Counted from the first letter of the stretch, positions 6,800 to 14,123 are shown. The stretch: 16,142 nt of DNA from Brevundimonas sp. (GCA_020253595.1 JADCBH010000401.1:1-16142); one strand, 5' to 3'. Made by a program: numbers and translations. Notes: generated by a model from the letters alone, not told the origin.

Positions 6800-7950
6800 A
6801 GACCTCGACCGACCGCATCCTGACCACCCACGTCGGCAGTCTGCCGCGCCCTGCCGTCGTCGCCGACGGCCTGTTCGCGCGTGAGGGCGAGGACCCCGTC
6901 TTCGACGCCGCCGCCTTCGAGGCGGTGGTCGCCGAGGCCGTCGCGACTGCCGTGGCCCGTCAGGTCGAGACGGGATTGGACGTGGTCTCGGACGGGGAGA
7001 TGAGCAAGATCTCCTACGCCACCTATGTAAAGGACCGGCTCAGCGGCTTCGGCGGCGACAGCCCGCGTCGCGCGCCCCAGGATCTGGAAAAGTTCCCCAA
7101 CTTCCTCGCCCGACAGGCCTCCGGCGGCGGCACCCCGACCTATCACCGCCCCATGTGCGTGGGGCCCATCGCGGTCAAGGACGACGGCCCGCTGGATGCC
7201 GACATCGCCAACATGTCTGCCGCTGTCGGCCGGGCCGGGCCGGTCGAGGCGTTCCTAAACGCGGCCTCGCCCGGGGTCATCGCCCTTTTCCAGCCGAACG
7301 GTCACTACCCATCGCAGGATGCCTATCTGGAGGCGCTCTCGGAGGCCATGCGCACCGAATACGAGGCCATCGTCCGCGCGGGCTTCATCCTCCAGATCGA
7401 CAGTCCGGATCTCGGCGTCGGCCGCCACATGATGTTCAAGGATCTGCCCGAGGCCGACTATGTGAAGGCCTGCGAGGGCCATCTGGAGGCGCTCAACGCT
7501 GCGCTGGCAAATGTGGCGCGCAACCGCGTCCGCATGCACGTCTGCTGGGGCAACTATGAGGGGCCGCACCACTGCGACGCCCCGTTCGAGACCGTCTTCG
7601 GCCTCGCCCGTCGCGCGAAGGTCGGGGCCATCTTGTTCGAGGCGGCCAATCCGCGCCATGCCCACGAATGGACCTGGTTTCAGGACAACGCGCTGCCGGA
7701 CGACCTCGTCATCATCCCCGGCGTCATCGATTCCACCACCAACTTCATCGAGCATCCCGAACTGGTGGCGCAAAGGATCGAACGCTACGCCCACCTGGTC
7801 GGGCGCGAACGGGTGCTGGCGGGGGCCGACTGCGGCTTCGGCACCTTCGCCGGCTTCGGCCCCGTCGATCCCGACATCGCCTGGGCCAAGCTGGGGGCCC
7901 TGGTTGAGGGCGCGGCCATCGCGTCGGACCGCCTTTGGAAAAGCCGATGA
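6796..7950 (+). CDS. MetE C-terminal-like zinc protein (methyltransferase or C-S lyase type)
   Basis: This 384-aa protein has the fold of the catalytic C-terminal half of cobalamin-independent methionine synthase and begins with the family signature THVGSLPRP. The four zinc ligands of the family are present: His248 and Cys250 (HVC), Glu282 (LFEAANP) and Cys346 (ADCGFGT). It lacks the N-terminal half of full MetE and sits in a catabolic operon, so a role in bulk methionine synthesis is unlikely. Short relatives include thiol methyltransferases and epoxyalkane:coenzyme M transferases, which make or break C-S bonds at zinc. I infer a methyl transfer or C-S or related bond step in the pathway. 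The ATG at 6796 was chosen over an ATG 21 nt upstream because of the ATGA overlap and because the family begins close to it. It overlaps the aldolase gene by ATGA. Confidence 0.9.
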   Translation: MKTSTDRILTTHVGSLPRPAVVADGLFAREGEDPVFDAAAFEAVVAEAVATAVARQVETGLDVVSDGEMSKISYATYVKDRLSGFGGDSPRRAPQDLEKFPNFLARQASGGGTPTYHRPMCVGPIAVKDDGPLDADIANMSAAVGRAGPVEAFLNAASPGVIALFQPNGHYPSQDAYLEALSEAMRTEYEAIVRAGFILQIDSPDLGVGRHMMFKDLPEADYVKACEGHLEALNAALANVARNRVRMHVCWGNYEGPHHCDAPFETVFGLARRAKVGAILFEAANPRHAHEWTWFQDNALPDDLVIIPGVIDSTTNFIEHPELVAQRIERYAHLVGRERVLAGADCGFGTFAGFGPVDPDIAWAKLGALVEGAAIASDRLWKSR

Positions 7951-8708
7951 GCGTCGCGGCCGACTTCAAGACGCAGCTGGTCGCGGGCGCGCCCCTGCTC
8001 GGCACCTTCGTCAAGACGCCCCATCCGTCGGTGGTCGAGGTGCTGGCCCAGACCGGGCTCGACTGCCTATGCCTGGACGCCGAGCACGCGCCTTTCGACC
8101 GGGTCGATCTGGATCGAGGCATCCTGGCGGCGCGCGCAGTCGGCGTCCCCGCCCTCGTCCGCGTGGCTTCGGCCTCGCCGCATGAGATCCTGAACGCGCT
8201 CGACCTCGGCGCCGCCGGGGTGGTCGTGCCTCACATCCGCTCGCCCGAGGAGGCCGAGGCTGCCGTGCGCGCCTGTCACTATGGCGCGGGCGGCCGGGGC
8301 TATGCGGGTGGCACCCGAGCTTCTGGCTACCTCAGCCCGCCGATCGGCCAGAGGCTCGCCGACACTCGCACCCAGACCAGCGTCATCCTGCAGATCGAGG
8401 ACATGGAGGCCCTGGACCACCTGCCCGCCATCGTCGGGGTGGATGGCATCGACGGCATCTTCATCGGCCGCATCGACCTGACAGTCGCGTTGGGCGAGAC
8501 CGATCCCAAGGCTGCCCGCGTCTTGGCGGCGGTGTCCGATATCGTCGTCGCCTGCCGTGCGGTCGGGCGGACCGTCGGCATGTTCACGCCCGACCTAAAG
8601 GAGCTGCCGATTTGGCGCGAACAGGGCGCAAGCTTCTTCCTGCTCGGCTCCGACCACGGCTTCATCCGGGCGGGTGCGACCCAGCTCAGGACCGACGCTG
8701 GGTTCTAA
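7947..8708 (+). CDS. HpcH/HpaI-family class II aldolase
   Basis: This 253-aa enzyme has the phosphoenolpyruvate/pyruvate-domain TIM barrel used by 2-keto-3-deoxy acid and 4-hydroxy-2-oxo acid aldolases (HpaI, RhmA, GarL group). The visible active-site residues are His47 in DAEHAPFD, the LVRV arginine, and the metal-binding carboxylates Glu151 (QIED) and Asp177 (FIGRIDL). It probably performs the final retro-aldol cleavage to pyruvate or a related 2-oxo acid plus an aldehyde. An in-frame ATG lies 12 nt upstream, but the ATG at 7947 makes the ATGA overlap with the MetE-like gene and has GGAAA 5 nt before it. It is the last gene of the rightward operon and faces the receptor gene head-on. Confidence 0.93.
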   Translation: MSVAADFKTQLVAGAPLLGTFVKTPHPSVVEVLAQTGLDCLCLDAEHAPFDRVDLDRGILAARAVGVPALVRVASASPHEILNALDLGAAGVVVPHIRSPEEAEAAVRACHYGAGGRGYAGGTRASGYLSPPIGQRLADTRTQTSVILQIEDMEALDHLPAIVGVDGIDGIFIGRIDLTVALGETDPKAARVLAAVSDIVVACRAVGRTVGMFTPDLKELPIWREQGASFFLLGSDHGFIRAGATQLRTDAGF

Positions 8709-8720
8709 GCGTCACCAAAG

Positions 8721-8745
8721 AAAAAGGGGCGGCCGAAGCCGCCCC
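8721..8745 (-). terminator. Rho-independent terminator of the TonB-dependent receptor gene
   Basis: An 8-bp perfect stem GGGGCGGC/GCCGCCCC (8726-8733 with 8738-8745) has a 4-nt loop. Read leftward the loop is UUCG and the stem is followed by five T (8725-8721), a classic intrinsic terminator about 26 nt after the receptor stop. Read rightward the same hairpin lies 17 nt after the aldolase stop but lacks a U-run. It may still slow convergent transcription. Confidence 0.9.
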
Positions 8746-8771
8746 GTAAGGCTCACCGGGGTAGAGTAGTC

Positions 8772-11039
8772 TCAGTAGGCCGCGCTTAGCCGGATCCCGT
8801 ACATACGCGGCGCGTCGTAGCTCTGGTTTAGGCCGCGCGAGCCGAAAGTAGCGCGGTTTAGGGTCACCTCGTCGCCGACGTTGTTGGCGAACACATCGAC
8901 ACGATACCGCTCCGACGCATCGACCCAGCTGACCCGCAGATCGACCTTGGCAAAGGCGTCCTGCAGATCTAGCACCGTGTTGGTATCGGTCAGATAGTAC
9001 TCATCCGAGTACAGAAGCGTGGCTTGGGGCGTGATCACCGACCCGTCTCCGAGGATGAAGTCGTATCCCACCTGGCCCGTCAGCTTGATCGACGGGCTGT
9101 AGGGCACATCGTTGCCGGAATAGTTGAGGAAGCCGGTGTAGTTCGACGGTGCCGGCACGTTGCGATAGTCGTCGTACTGGGCCTCCATCAGCGTGGCGGA
9201 GAAAGCGAGGTTCAGGTTGTCAATCGGCACCGCCTGAACTTCGAGCTCTAGGCCATGGCTGTGCGCCTCTGCGGCGTTCAGGATGACCGAGGTCGTGGTC
9301 GTGCCCGTCGGCGTGACGATCAGGAACTGGTTCTGGACCTGCAGATCCTGGAACTCGTTGCGATAGGCCGAGATGTTTACTTGCAGCCGGTCGTCCCAGA
9401 AGCGGTTCTTCGATCCGATCTCATAGGCCGTCACTGTCTCGGGCCCAAAGGCGCCGGGCAGGGCCGGATTGGTGAAGAAGCCTGAGTTGAACCCGCCCGA
9501 ACGGAAGCCTGTCGACACGGTCGCATACAGCATCCGGTCGTCGTCGAGGTGGTACTCTGCGTTCACCCGCCAGGTGGTTTCCGAGAAGGTGAAGTCGAAC
9601 TCCTGGCCCGTCGGCGTTACCGACGTCAGCCGTTGGGTGCCGTTGGTCGTGGCGTTGGCGCGTCGGATGACCTTCTCGTCCTCGGTGTAGCGGACGCCGC
9701 CGGTGATGCGCAGACGATCCGGAATGGCCCACCATGACGCCTGGCCGAACACCGCGTTCGATGTGGTCTCGGGCAGGCCGGCAGCGAAGGCGCAGCCGGC
9801 AGTGTCCCGGGCGGCGGTCGGACAGCTGGAGAAGAACGACGCCGTCACATCCTCGTTGAAGTAGAAATAGCCGACGATCCAGTCGATCGGCCCGTCGCCG
9901 TTCGACGCCAGCTGCAGCTCCTGACTGAAGCTCTCAAGCTTGTCTTCCTGGCCATCAACCGCGCCGAGGCGGAGCGAGAAGTCGTTGTCCGCGTTCCGGA
10001 ACACCTCGAACTCGGTGAAGCCGGTAATCGAGCGAAAGACGACCGGCCCGAAGTCATAGGAGACGTTGGCACTCCAGGCGTTCTGCTCGAGGTCCTGCAC
10101 CAGCTTGGTGTCGCCGCCATAGAACAGCGGATCCGGATTGATCGGAATACCCTCGACCAGCGGCCGTCCGGTGCGCGGAATGTCGTAGCGAAGCAGATAG
10201 GGCTGGCCGTTGATGTCGAAGTTGCCGGTCGTCGGGTTCACGAAGATCCCGCCGACGCGATAGCCGAAGGCGGCACCGCCCGTGCCCTGCTCGGTCCAGT
10301 GGCTGTATCGGAGCACCGCTTCCAGCTGCGGCGTCGGCGCGATGCGCACGCCGACACGGGCGTAGCTGGTGTCGCGGTCGAAGATGTCCAGGTCGTCGGT
10401 GACACCCTCGACATAGCCGTCCATCGTCTCGCGCAAGGCTGCGATGCGCAGTTGCACGGCGTCGCCCAGCGGCACATTGACGAAGCCGTCAACGGCGATG
10501 CGGTTGAAGCTGCCCAGCGTCAGGCTGGACCCCGCGTCGAAGTCCTCGGTCGGGTCGTTGGTCGAGATGGCGATGTTGCCGCCGAAGGTGTTGCGACCAT
10601 ACAGGGTGCCCTGCGGCCCGCGCTGAATCTCGACCCGCGCCACGTCCACAAACGGCTCGTTCGCCTGCGACGCCCGGCTGCGATAGACGTTGTCGGTGAA
10701 GTAACCGATCGAGGGATCGCCGGACACGCCGACGTTCTCGGTGCGCACGCCGCGGATGGCGGGACGGGCATCCGAACCCGACTTGCCAAATGTGAAACCG
10801 GGGGTCAGGACCTCCACGCGCGAGAGGTCGCGAATATCATTGTTCTGCAGCGTCTCGGACGACAGGGCTGTCACCGCCAGCGGCACGTCCTGCAGATTCT
10901 CGGCCCGGCGCTGGGCCGTGACCACGATGTCCTCGACCGTGGAAGTCTCCGGGTCCGGAGCCGTCTGGGCCCAGGCGGGGGACGCCGCCAGCGCCATTAC
11001 CGCGATCGAAACGCCAGTCAATCCGTACCTATTCGACAT
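8772..11039 (-). CDS. TonB-dependent outer-membrane receptor
   Basis: This 755-aa outer-membrane transporter uses TonB energy to import a substrate too large or scarce for porins. A signal peptide (about 1-24, cleavage after AWA) is followed by a TonB-box-like EDIVVTA (36-42). The plug domain has DVPLAVTALS (51-60), GVRTENVGVSGDPSIGYF (97-114) and RGPQGTLYGRNTFGG (140-154). A long beta-barrel ends in an aromatic residue (GIRLSAAY). A cysteine pair in the barrel (CPTAARDTAGC) could form a loop disulfide. It resembles the Caulobacterales/Sphingomonadales receptor group used for plant- and carbohydrate-derived compounds rather than siderophores. I chose the ATG at 11039 over an in-frame TTG at 11048, because the GAGGGGG element is well spaced only for the ATG. 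Two operators lie upstream at 11088-11135, so it is probably part of the LacI-type regulon. Confidence 0.95.
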   Translation of the reverse strand: MSNRYGLTGVSIAVMALAASPAWAQTAPDPETSTVEDIVVTAQRRAENLQDVPLAVTALSSETLQNNDIRDLSRVEVLTPGFTFGKSGSDARPAIRGVRTENVGVSGDPSIGYFTDNVYRSRASQANEPFVDVARVEIQRGPQGTLYGRNTFGGNIAISTNDPTEDFDAGSSLTLGSFNRIAVDGFVNVPLGDAVQLRIAALRETMDGYVEGVTDDLDIFDRDTSYARVGVRIAPTPQLEAVLRYSHWTEQGTGGAAFGYRVGGIFVNPTTGNFDINGQPYLLRYDIPRTGRPLVEGIPINPDPLFYGGDTKLVQDLEQNAWSANVSYDFGPVVFRSITGFTEFEVFRNADNDFSLRLGAVDGQEDKLESFSQELQLASNGDGPIDWIVGYFYFNEDVTASFFSSCPTAARDTAGCAFAAGLPETTSNAVFGQASWWAIPDRLRITGGVRYTEDEKVIRRANATTNGTQRLTSVTPTGQEFDFTFSETTWRVNAEYHLDDDRMLYATVSTGFRSGGFNSGFFTNPALPGAFGPETVTAYEIGSKNRFWDDRLQVNISAYRNEFQDLQVQNQFLIVTPTGTTTTSVILNAAEAHSHGLELEVQAVPIDNLNLAFSATLMEAQYDDYRNVPAPSNYTGFLNYSGNDVPYSPSIKLTGQVGYDFILGDGSVITPQATLLYSDEYYLTDTNTVLDLQDAFAKVDLRVSWVDASERYRVDVFANNVGDEVTLNRATFGSRGLNQSYDAPRMYGIRLSAAY

Positions 11040-11087
11040 CGTCTTCAAGCCCCCTCGGCAATCCGTTCCAGATCAGAGAACACGAGA

Positions 11088-11103
11088 CTGCATTCGAATG
11101 CGG
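11088..11103. promoter_or_regulatory. LacI-type operator O2 (receptor-proximal)
   Basis: CTGCATTCGAATGCGG contains the perfect 12-bp palindrome GCATTCGAATGC (11090-11101), identical in its core to the other three sites but with less symmetric outer bases. It starts 49 nt upstream of the receptor ATG and its centre is 32 bp from that of O3. A weaker site is expected from the flank mismatches. Confidence 0.75.
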
Positions 11104-11119
11104 TGCTTGTCCACGGGAT

Positions 11120-11135
11120 TTGCATTCGAATGCAG
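11120..11135. promoter_or_regulatory. LacI-type operator O3 (receptor-distal)
   Basis: TTGCATTCGAATGCAG matches the 16-bp palindrome at 15 of 16 positions. Its centre is 32 bp from that of O2, about three helical turns, so two repressor dimers would lie on the same DNA face and could bind cooperatively. It lies in the short gap between the receptor gene and the 203-aa gene, upstream of the receptor in its direction of transcription. Confidence 0.8.
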
Positions 11136-11187
11136 AAAACCTGTCGCCAAACTGGCACACTCTCGGCTGCACCCCGCCGTGGGCGGC

Positions 11188-11799
11188 CTAAAGCCGGGGA
11201 GTCCAGGGCCTTGCCAGCGCTGCCGTCCGACCAGCCTCATCCAGGCGCCGCTCCACGCCGGTCGGCCGGACGACAAGCAAGGCGTTGAACGCCACAGGGC
11301 TGGAGGGCCCTCGCGCCTCCAGCCTGATCAGGGCGACCGCAACTTCGCCGAACGAAGCGGCTCTCAGGATCACCGGGCGCGGCGCGACGACACCCGAGTC
11401 GGGCCAATCTTCGGACGCCGCGACCAGGCGCTCGACGTGTGCCGCATTCAGTTTTGGATGATCCTGCGGATCGAACCGTACCCCGTGGCGCGCCTGCGCC
11501 ATGTCCGGATCGACCGGCAGGTCCAAGACGGGCGGCGGCACCAGTGCGGCGGTCCAGCCGAGCAGCCAGATCCTCCCAACCCCGCCTTCCGCCAGGTCCG
11601 CCACAACCGCCGTGTCATCATCCATCCAGACGCCCATGTGGCCGGTTTCCACATCGAGCGTCCAGGCACCGAATCTTGCGCCCTTGAGCGCATCGCCCAC
11701 CAGCTCCCGGCCATAGGTCTCGCCCCCCAGCCCCTCGAGCCGGCAGGTCTGAAGCACCGGCGGCCCTTCGCCCGCCAGCAGTCTGCCAAGCGCCGTCAT
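11188..11799 (-). CDS. Unrecognised 203-aa protein, last gene of the bicupin operon
   Basis: I do not recognise a family with confidence. The 203-aa product has no signal peptide and no membrane helix. It opens with an alpha/beta-looking segment (YGRELVGDAL at about 29-38, and strands around 47-80). It has a PPPVLDLPVDPDMAQ stretch near 90 and GVRFDP near 106, a stretch also present between the two halves of the NTF2-like protein at 1908-2900. A divergent, possibly tandem NTF2-like fold is my best guess, and weak. Coding is supported by the ATGA overlap (11796-11799) with the upstream NTF2-like gene, by codon use like its neighbours, and by its position in a co-transcribed set. It ends in TAG, close to operator O3 of the receptor gene. 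Confidence 0.72.
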   Translation of the reverse strand: MTALGRLLAGEGPPVLQTCRLEGLGGETYGRELVGDALKGARFGAWTLDVETGHMGVWMDDDTAVVADLAEGGVGRIWLLGWTAALVPPPVLDLPVDPDMAQARHGVRFDPQDHPKLNAAHVERLVAASEDWPDSGVVAPRPVILRAASFGEVAVALIRLEARGPSSPVAFNALLVVRPTGVERRLDEAGRTAALARPWTPRL

Positions 11800-12872
11800 G
11801 CGCCTAGCCCTCCCGCCAGCTGACGCAGCACCGCCAGCTCGTCGAAGACGGTGATATCCTCCAAAATGCGCCCCTGCCTCAGCCGGTAATGGCTCACAGC
11901 GAGCACCAGCAGCTCCCGCCCGGTCGCGGGACCGTAGATCCCCGTCCGAACATGGCGCCCGGCCATCGACCAGCGCAGCGCCACCGCGATCTCGTCATGC
12001 GGCAGGGCTGTGGCTGCCCAGTGATCGATCACCAGCTGGGGCGTCTCCAGCACCGACGTCAGCTGGTTCATCGCTCCGATCCATCCGCCCCGCCCGACCC
12101 AGCGCCGACCCGACGGCCAGAAGCCTTCGGCGGAGACGGACAGCAAGGCGGCCGCATCACCGAGTTGCGCGTCGTTGACCGCGCGCTCCAGCATCGCTGT
12201 CGGTCCAGCAGCCGGATGATCGACTGGCGGCGTGACGACCATCGCCTGGCCCTCCCGAACGCGCGCGATTTCGGCGGATCGCCAGGCGTGGGCGGACGGC
12301 TCCAGCGCCCCGTCCGCCTCCGCCTGGCCCCGCGCCACAGTCCAGGGATCGAGCCCCAGCTGTCGCACCAGATGGGCGTTGTCGCGCACCAGCCATTCCT
12401 CGATGATCCGGTTCTCGCTCACTACGCAGTCGGCGATGGTCGTGACCTGCGCCCGCCGACCCGTGGCCGGACCGAAGGCGTCGTCACCCAGATGGGTCAT
12501 CAGGCTGACGATCCGATGCGAGGTGTGGAACAGGCCCGCCGCGTCCTCGCTCCAGATCACGTCCTCGCCGATCAGGCTACGATCCGGAAAGGCCGCCAGC
12601 GTCGCCAGGGTGTTGGCCACCACCGCCTCGACCCCCGTCACCGGCCCGGCCAGAGTGTGGATGGCGCAGTCCGGGGCATAGTGCGACCGGCACAGGCCGA
12701 CGTTCTTCTCTTCCCAGATCCGGTGGGTGCAGCGGATGATGTAGTCGACGATGTCGCTGTAGTTGGGATCGAACCCGGTCAGGTCCTGGCGTCGCGGTCG
12801 GGGGCCAAGCAGGTCCTCGATCGACCGTCCGGCGGGGGAACGCGCGACGGCTGCAGTGTCGATCCAGCCCAC
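11796..12872 (-). CDS. Second tandem NTF2/SnoaL-like protein (GTG start)
   Basis: This cytosolic protein of 358 aa has a clear internal duplication. GPATGR followed by a strand, a turn and a D-x-H or D-E-L-AVLRQL-type ending occurs at about 134-174 (GPATGRRAQ to HLVRQLGL) and again at about 314-354 (GPATGRELL to AVLRQLAG). This is the C-terminal beta-sheet pattern of SnoaL-type NTF2-like domains. Domain one spans roughly 35-175 and domain two roughly 225-355. The enzyme activity is unknown. I set the start at GTG 12872, because GAGGGAG lies just upstream at normal spacing and it leaves an 11-nt gap to the bicupin stop. The longer frame to 13157 would run inside the bicupin gene and encodes low-complexity arginine-rich sequence. 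It overlaps the next gene by ATGA. Confidence 0.85.
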   Translation of the reverse strand: MGWIDTAAVARSPAGRSIEDLLGPRPRRQDLTGFDPNYSDIVDYIIRCTHRIWEEKNVGLCRSHYAPDCAIHTLAGPVTGVEAVVANTLATLAAFPDRSLIGEDVIWSEDAAGLFHTSHRIVSLMTHLGDDAFGPATGRRAQVTTIADCVVSENRIIEEWLVRDNAHLVRQLGLDPWTVARGQAEADGALEPSAHAWRSAEIARVREGQAMVVTPPVDHPAAGPTAMLERAVNDAQLGDAAALLSVSAEGFWPSGRRWVGRGGWIGAMNQLTSVLETPQLVIDHWAATALPHDEIAVALRWSMAGRHVRTGIYGPATGRELLVLAVSHYRLRQGRILEDITVFDELAVLRQLAGGLGA

Positions 12873-12883
12873 TGTCCGCTCCC

Positions 12884-13903
12884 TCAAGCCGCGCCGTCGA
12901 CCGGCTGAACGGCCAAGGGGGCGTCGCCGCCGCGCGTGACGAACAGATCGGCTCCGCCGGATGACGACAGCCTGCGGACCGCGCCGACGGGAACGGTAAC
13001 GGTGTCCCCCATCGACAATAGTGCGGTCTCGCCTTCGACCTCGATGATTAGATCGCCGGAATGGACGAAGATCACTTCGGGCTCGACGCGACAGAGCTGC
13101 GCGCCGGAGGTCCCGACCGCGAGCCTGACGCGACGACAGATGAAGCCGTGCGGCCAAGCCAGCGGCGCGGCGGGCGCATGCTCGGCTGGGTTGGCGGTGC
13201 CGATGACCACGGTCTCGCTCACGCCCTCGCCAGGCACCGCGACATGGCCGGTCGAGGCTCCGTTACGAACGACGACAGCCTCCAGCCCAGCCGTATCGAC
13301 ATGGCGCACAATGCAATCCAGCATCGATCGCGGCTCAGGCTGGACCACTGGATCATCATCGCCAGGCGTAGGATCCCTCAATGTGTCCACCAGCCGGCCG
13401 CTCGCGAGCAGCACAAGGCCATGTCCCTTGGCGCGCTCCAGCACATCGGGCGCCCAGACCACCCGACCCGGATCGTCGCCGCCCAGCACCGCATAGAGGA
13501 AGCCGGTCTCCTGGCCCACGTTCTCGAATCCCCGGAACACATGCACCGGGATCGAGATCGTGTCGCCGGGATTGAGGATGACCTCGGCCTCGTCCGCATG
13601 CTCGCCCGTCCGAAACGCCCACTGGCCGGAGTGTACGAAGAAGACCTCCGCCGTCTCGTGGAAATGCTGGGAGTTCACGCAGCGCGGCGGCTGCCGCGCG
13701 CCGCCGATATTGAAACCATGCGGCTCGCGGATGTGCACATGCTGATCGGGGTTCTCAGCCACGCCGGGGCCGATGATCGTGAAGTTTTCCTTGGCGTCCG
13801 ACCCAGGGGTGCGGGCATCAATGAACGCCGTCCTACACGGGATTAGGTCCGCGTAACGGACTATTCGATGGCTCAACGGCATGGGGGTAGCTCGCGTCAG
13901 CAT
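12884..13903 (-). CDS. Bicupin protein, first gene of its operon
   Basis: This two-cupin protein is 339 aa from the chosen start. The first cupin (about 70-150) has motif 1 QHFHETAEVFFVHSG, giving His80, His82 and Glu86. In motif 2, GDTISIPVHVFRGFEN (113-128), Arg124 is at the usual third-histidine position and His121 is nearby. The second cupin (about 255-330) keeps the fold motif EPEVIFVHSGD but has Leu270 and Arg272 at the two histidine positions, so it has probably lost metal. Such bicupins are dioxygenases, isomerases or sugar-acid binding proteins; the reaction is not assignable. The frame is open to 14086, but that part crosses operator O4. ATG 13903 was chosen over ATG 13882. Neither has a Shine-Dalgarno, and 13903 fits a leaderless mRNA from the candidate promoter just upstream. 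Confidence 0.85.
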   Translation of the reverse strand: MLTRATPMPLSHRIVRYADLIPCRTAFIDARTPGSDAKENFTIIGPGVAENPDQHVHIREPHGFNIGGARQPPRCVNSQHFHETAEVFFVHSGQWAFRTGEHADEAEVILNPGDTISIPVHVFRGFENVGQETGFLYAVLGGDDPGRVVWAPDVLERAKGHGLVLLASGRLVDTLRDPTPGDDDPVVQPEPRSMLDCIVRHVDTAGLEAVVVRNGASTGHVAVPGEGVSETVVIGTANPAEHAPAAPLAWPHGFICRRVRLAVGTSGAQLCRVEPEVIFVHSGDLIIEVEGETALLSMGDTVTVPVGAVRRLSSSGGADLFVTRGGDAPLAVQPVDGAA

Positions 13904-13937
13904 TCGGCCATCAAAGACAGTTTGCATTCGAATGCAA
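13904..13937 (-). promoter_or_regulatory. Candidate promoter of the bicupin operon, possibly leaderless
   Basis: Read leftward, TTGCAT (13937-13932) is followed by a 16-bp spacer and TTTGAT (13915-13910). Six bases later comes the ATG at 13903. Transcription starting 6-7 nt after the -10 box would begin at or next to the start codon, which would explain why no Shine-Dalgarno is present. The geometry is the same as for the dehydrogenase operon promoter at 3687-3714. Confidence 0.4.
13922..13937. promoter_or_regulatory. LacI-type operator O4 (bicupin operon)
   Basis: A perfect TTGCATTCGAATGCAA palindrome, identical over all 16 bases to O1 more than 10 kb away. It lies 18 nt upstream of the chosen bicupin start and overlaps the candidate -35 box. 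Confidence 0.85.
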
Positions 13938-14123
13938 GGCTTGCTGGCATCAACCCGGTCCCGCCGTTCGGCATCGCGAGCGTGGGCCAGCCCAGAAGCT
14001 GACCTAGCTAGGGTCTGAAATGAGCCAGAAACGGTCGGTGCGCAGACATGATGGCCACGTCCAAGCCGTGAGTCGAAACTCAACAAATCCGGCCATTTCC
14101 AACCATCGACCCATCAGCTGCGC

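Noticed and set aside
11174..11186. Hairpin CCGCC-GTG-GGCGG after the 203-aa gene
   Set aside because: Short stem, 3-nt loop and no U-run. It is too weak to call a terminator, so read-through into the receptor gene is possible.
10299..11288. Plus-strand frame opposite the receptor gene and its upstream region
   Set aside because: Antisense shadow without motifs. It spans the receptor start and both operators.
12873..13157. N-terminal extension of the second tandem NTF2-like gene
   Set aside because: It would overlap the end of the bicupin gene and encodes arginine-rich sequence. GTG 12872 has a strong ribosome site.
11889..13846. Two long plus-strand frames opposite the NTF2-like and bicupin genes
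   Set aside because: No recognisable domains and biased composition; the minus-strand products carry clear motifs and operon junctions.
13904..14086. N-terminal extension of the bicupin frame
   Set aside because: It crosses operator O4 and the candidate promoter, and the extra residues look non-coding.
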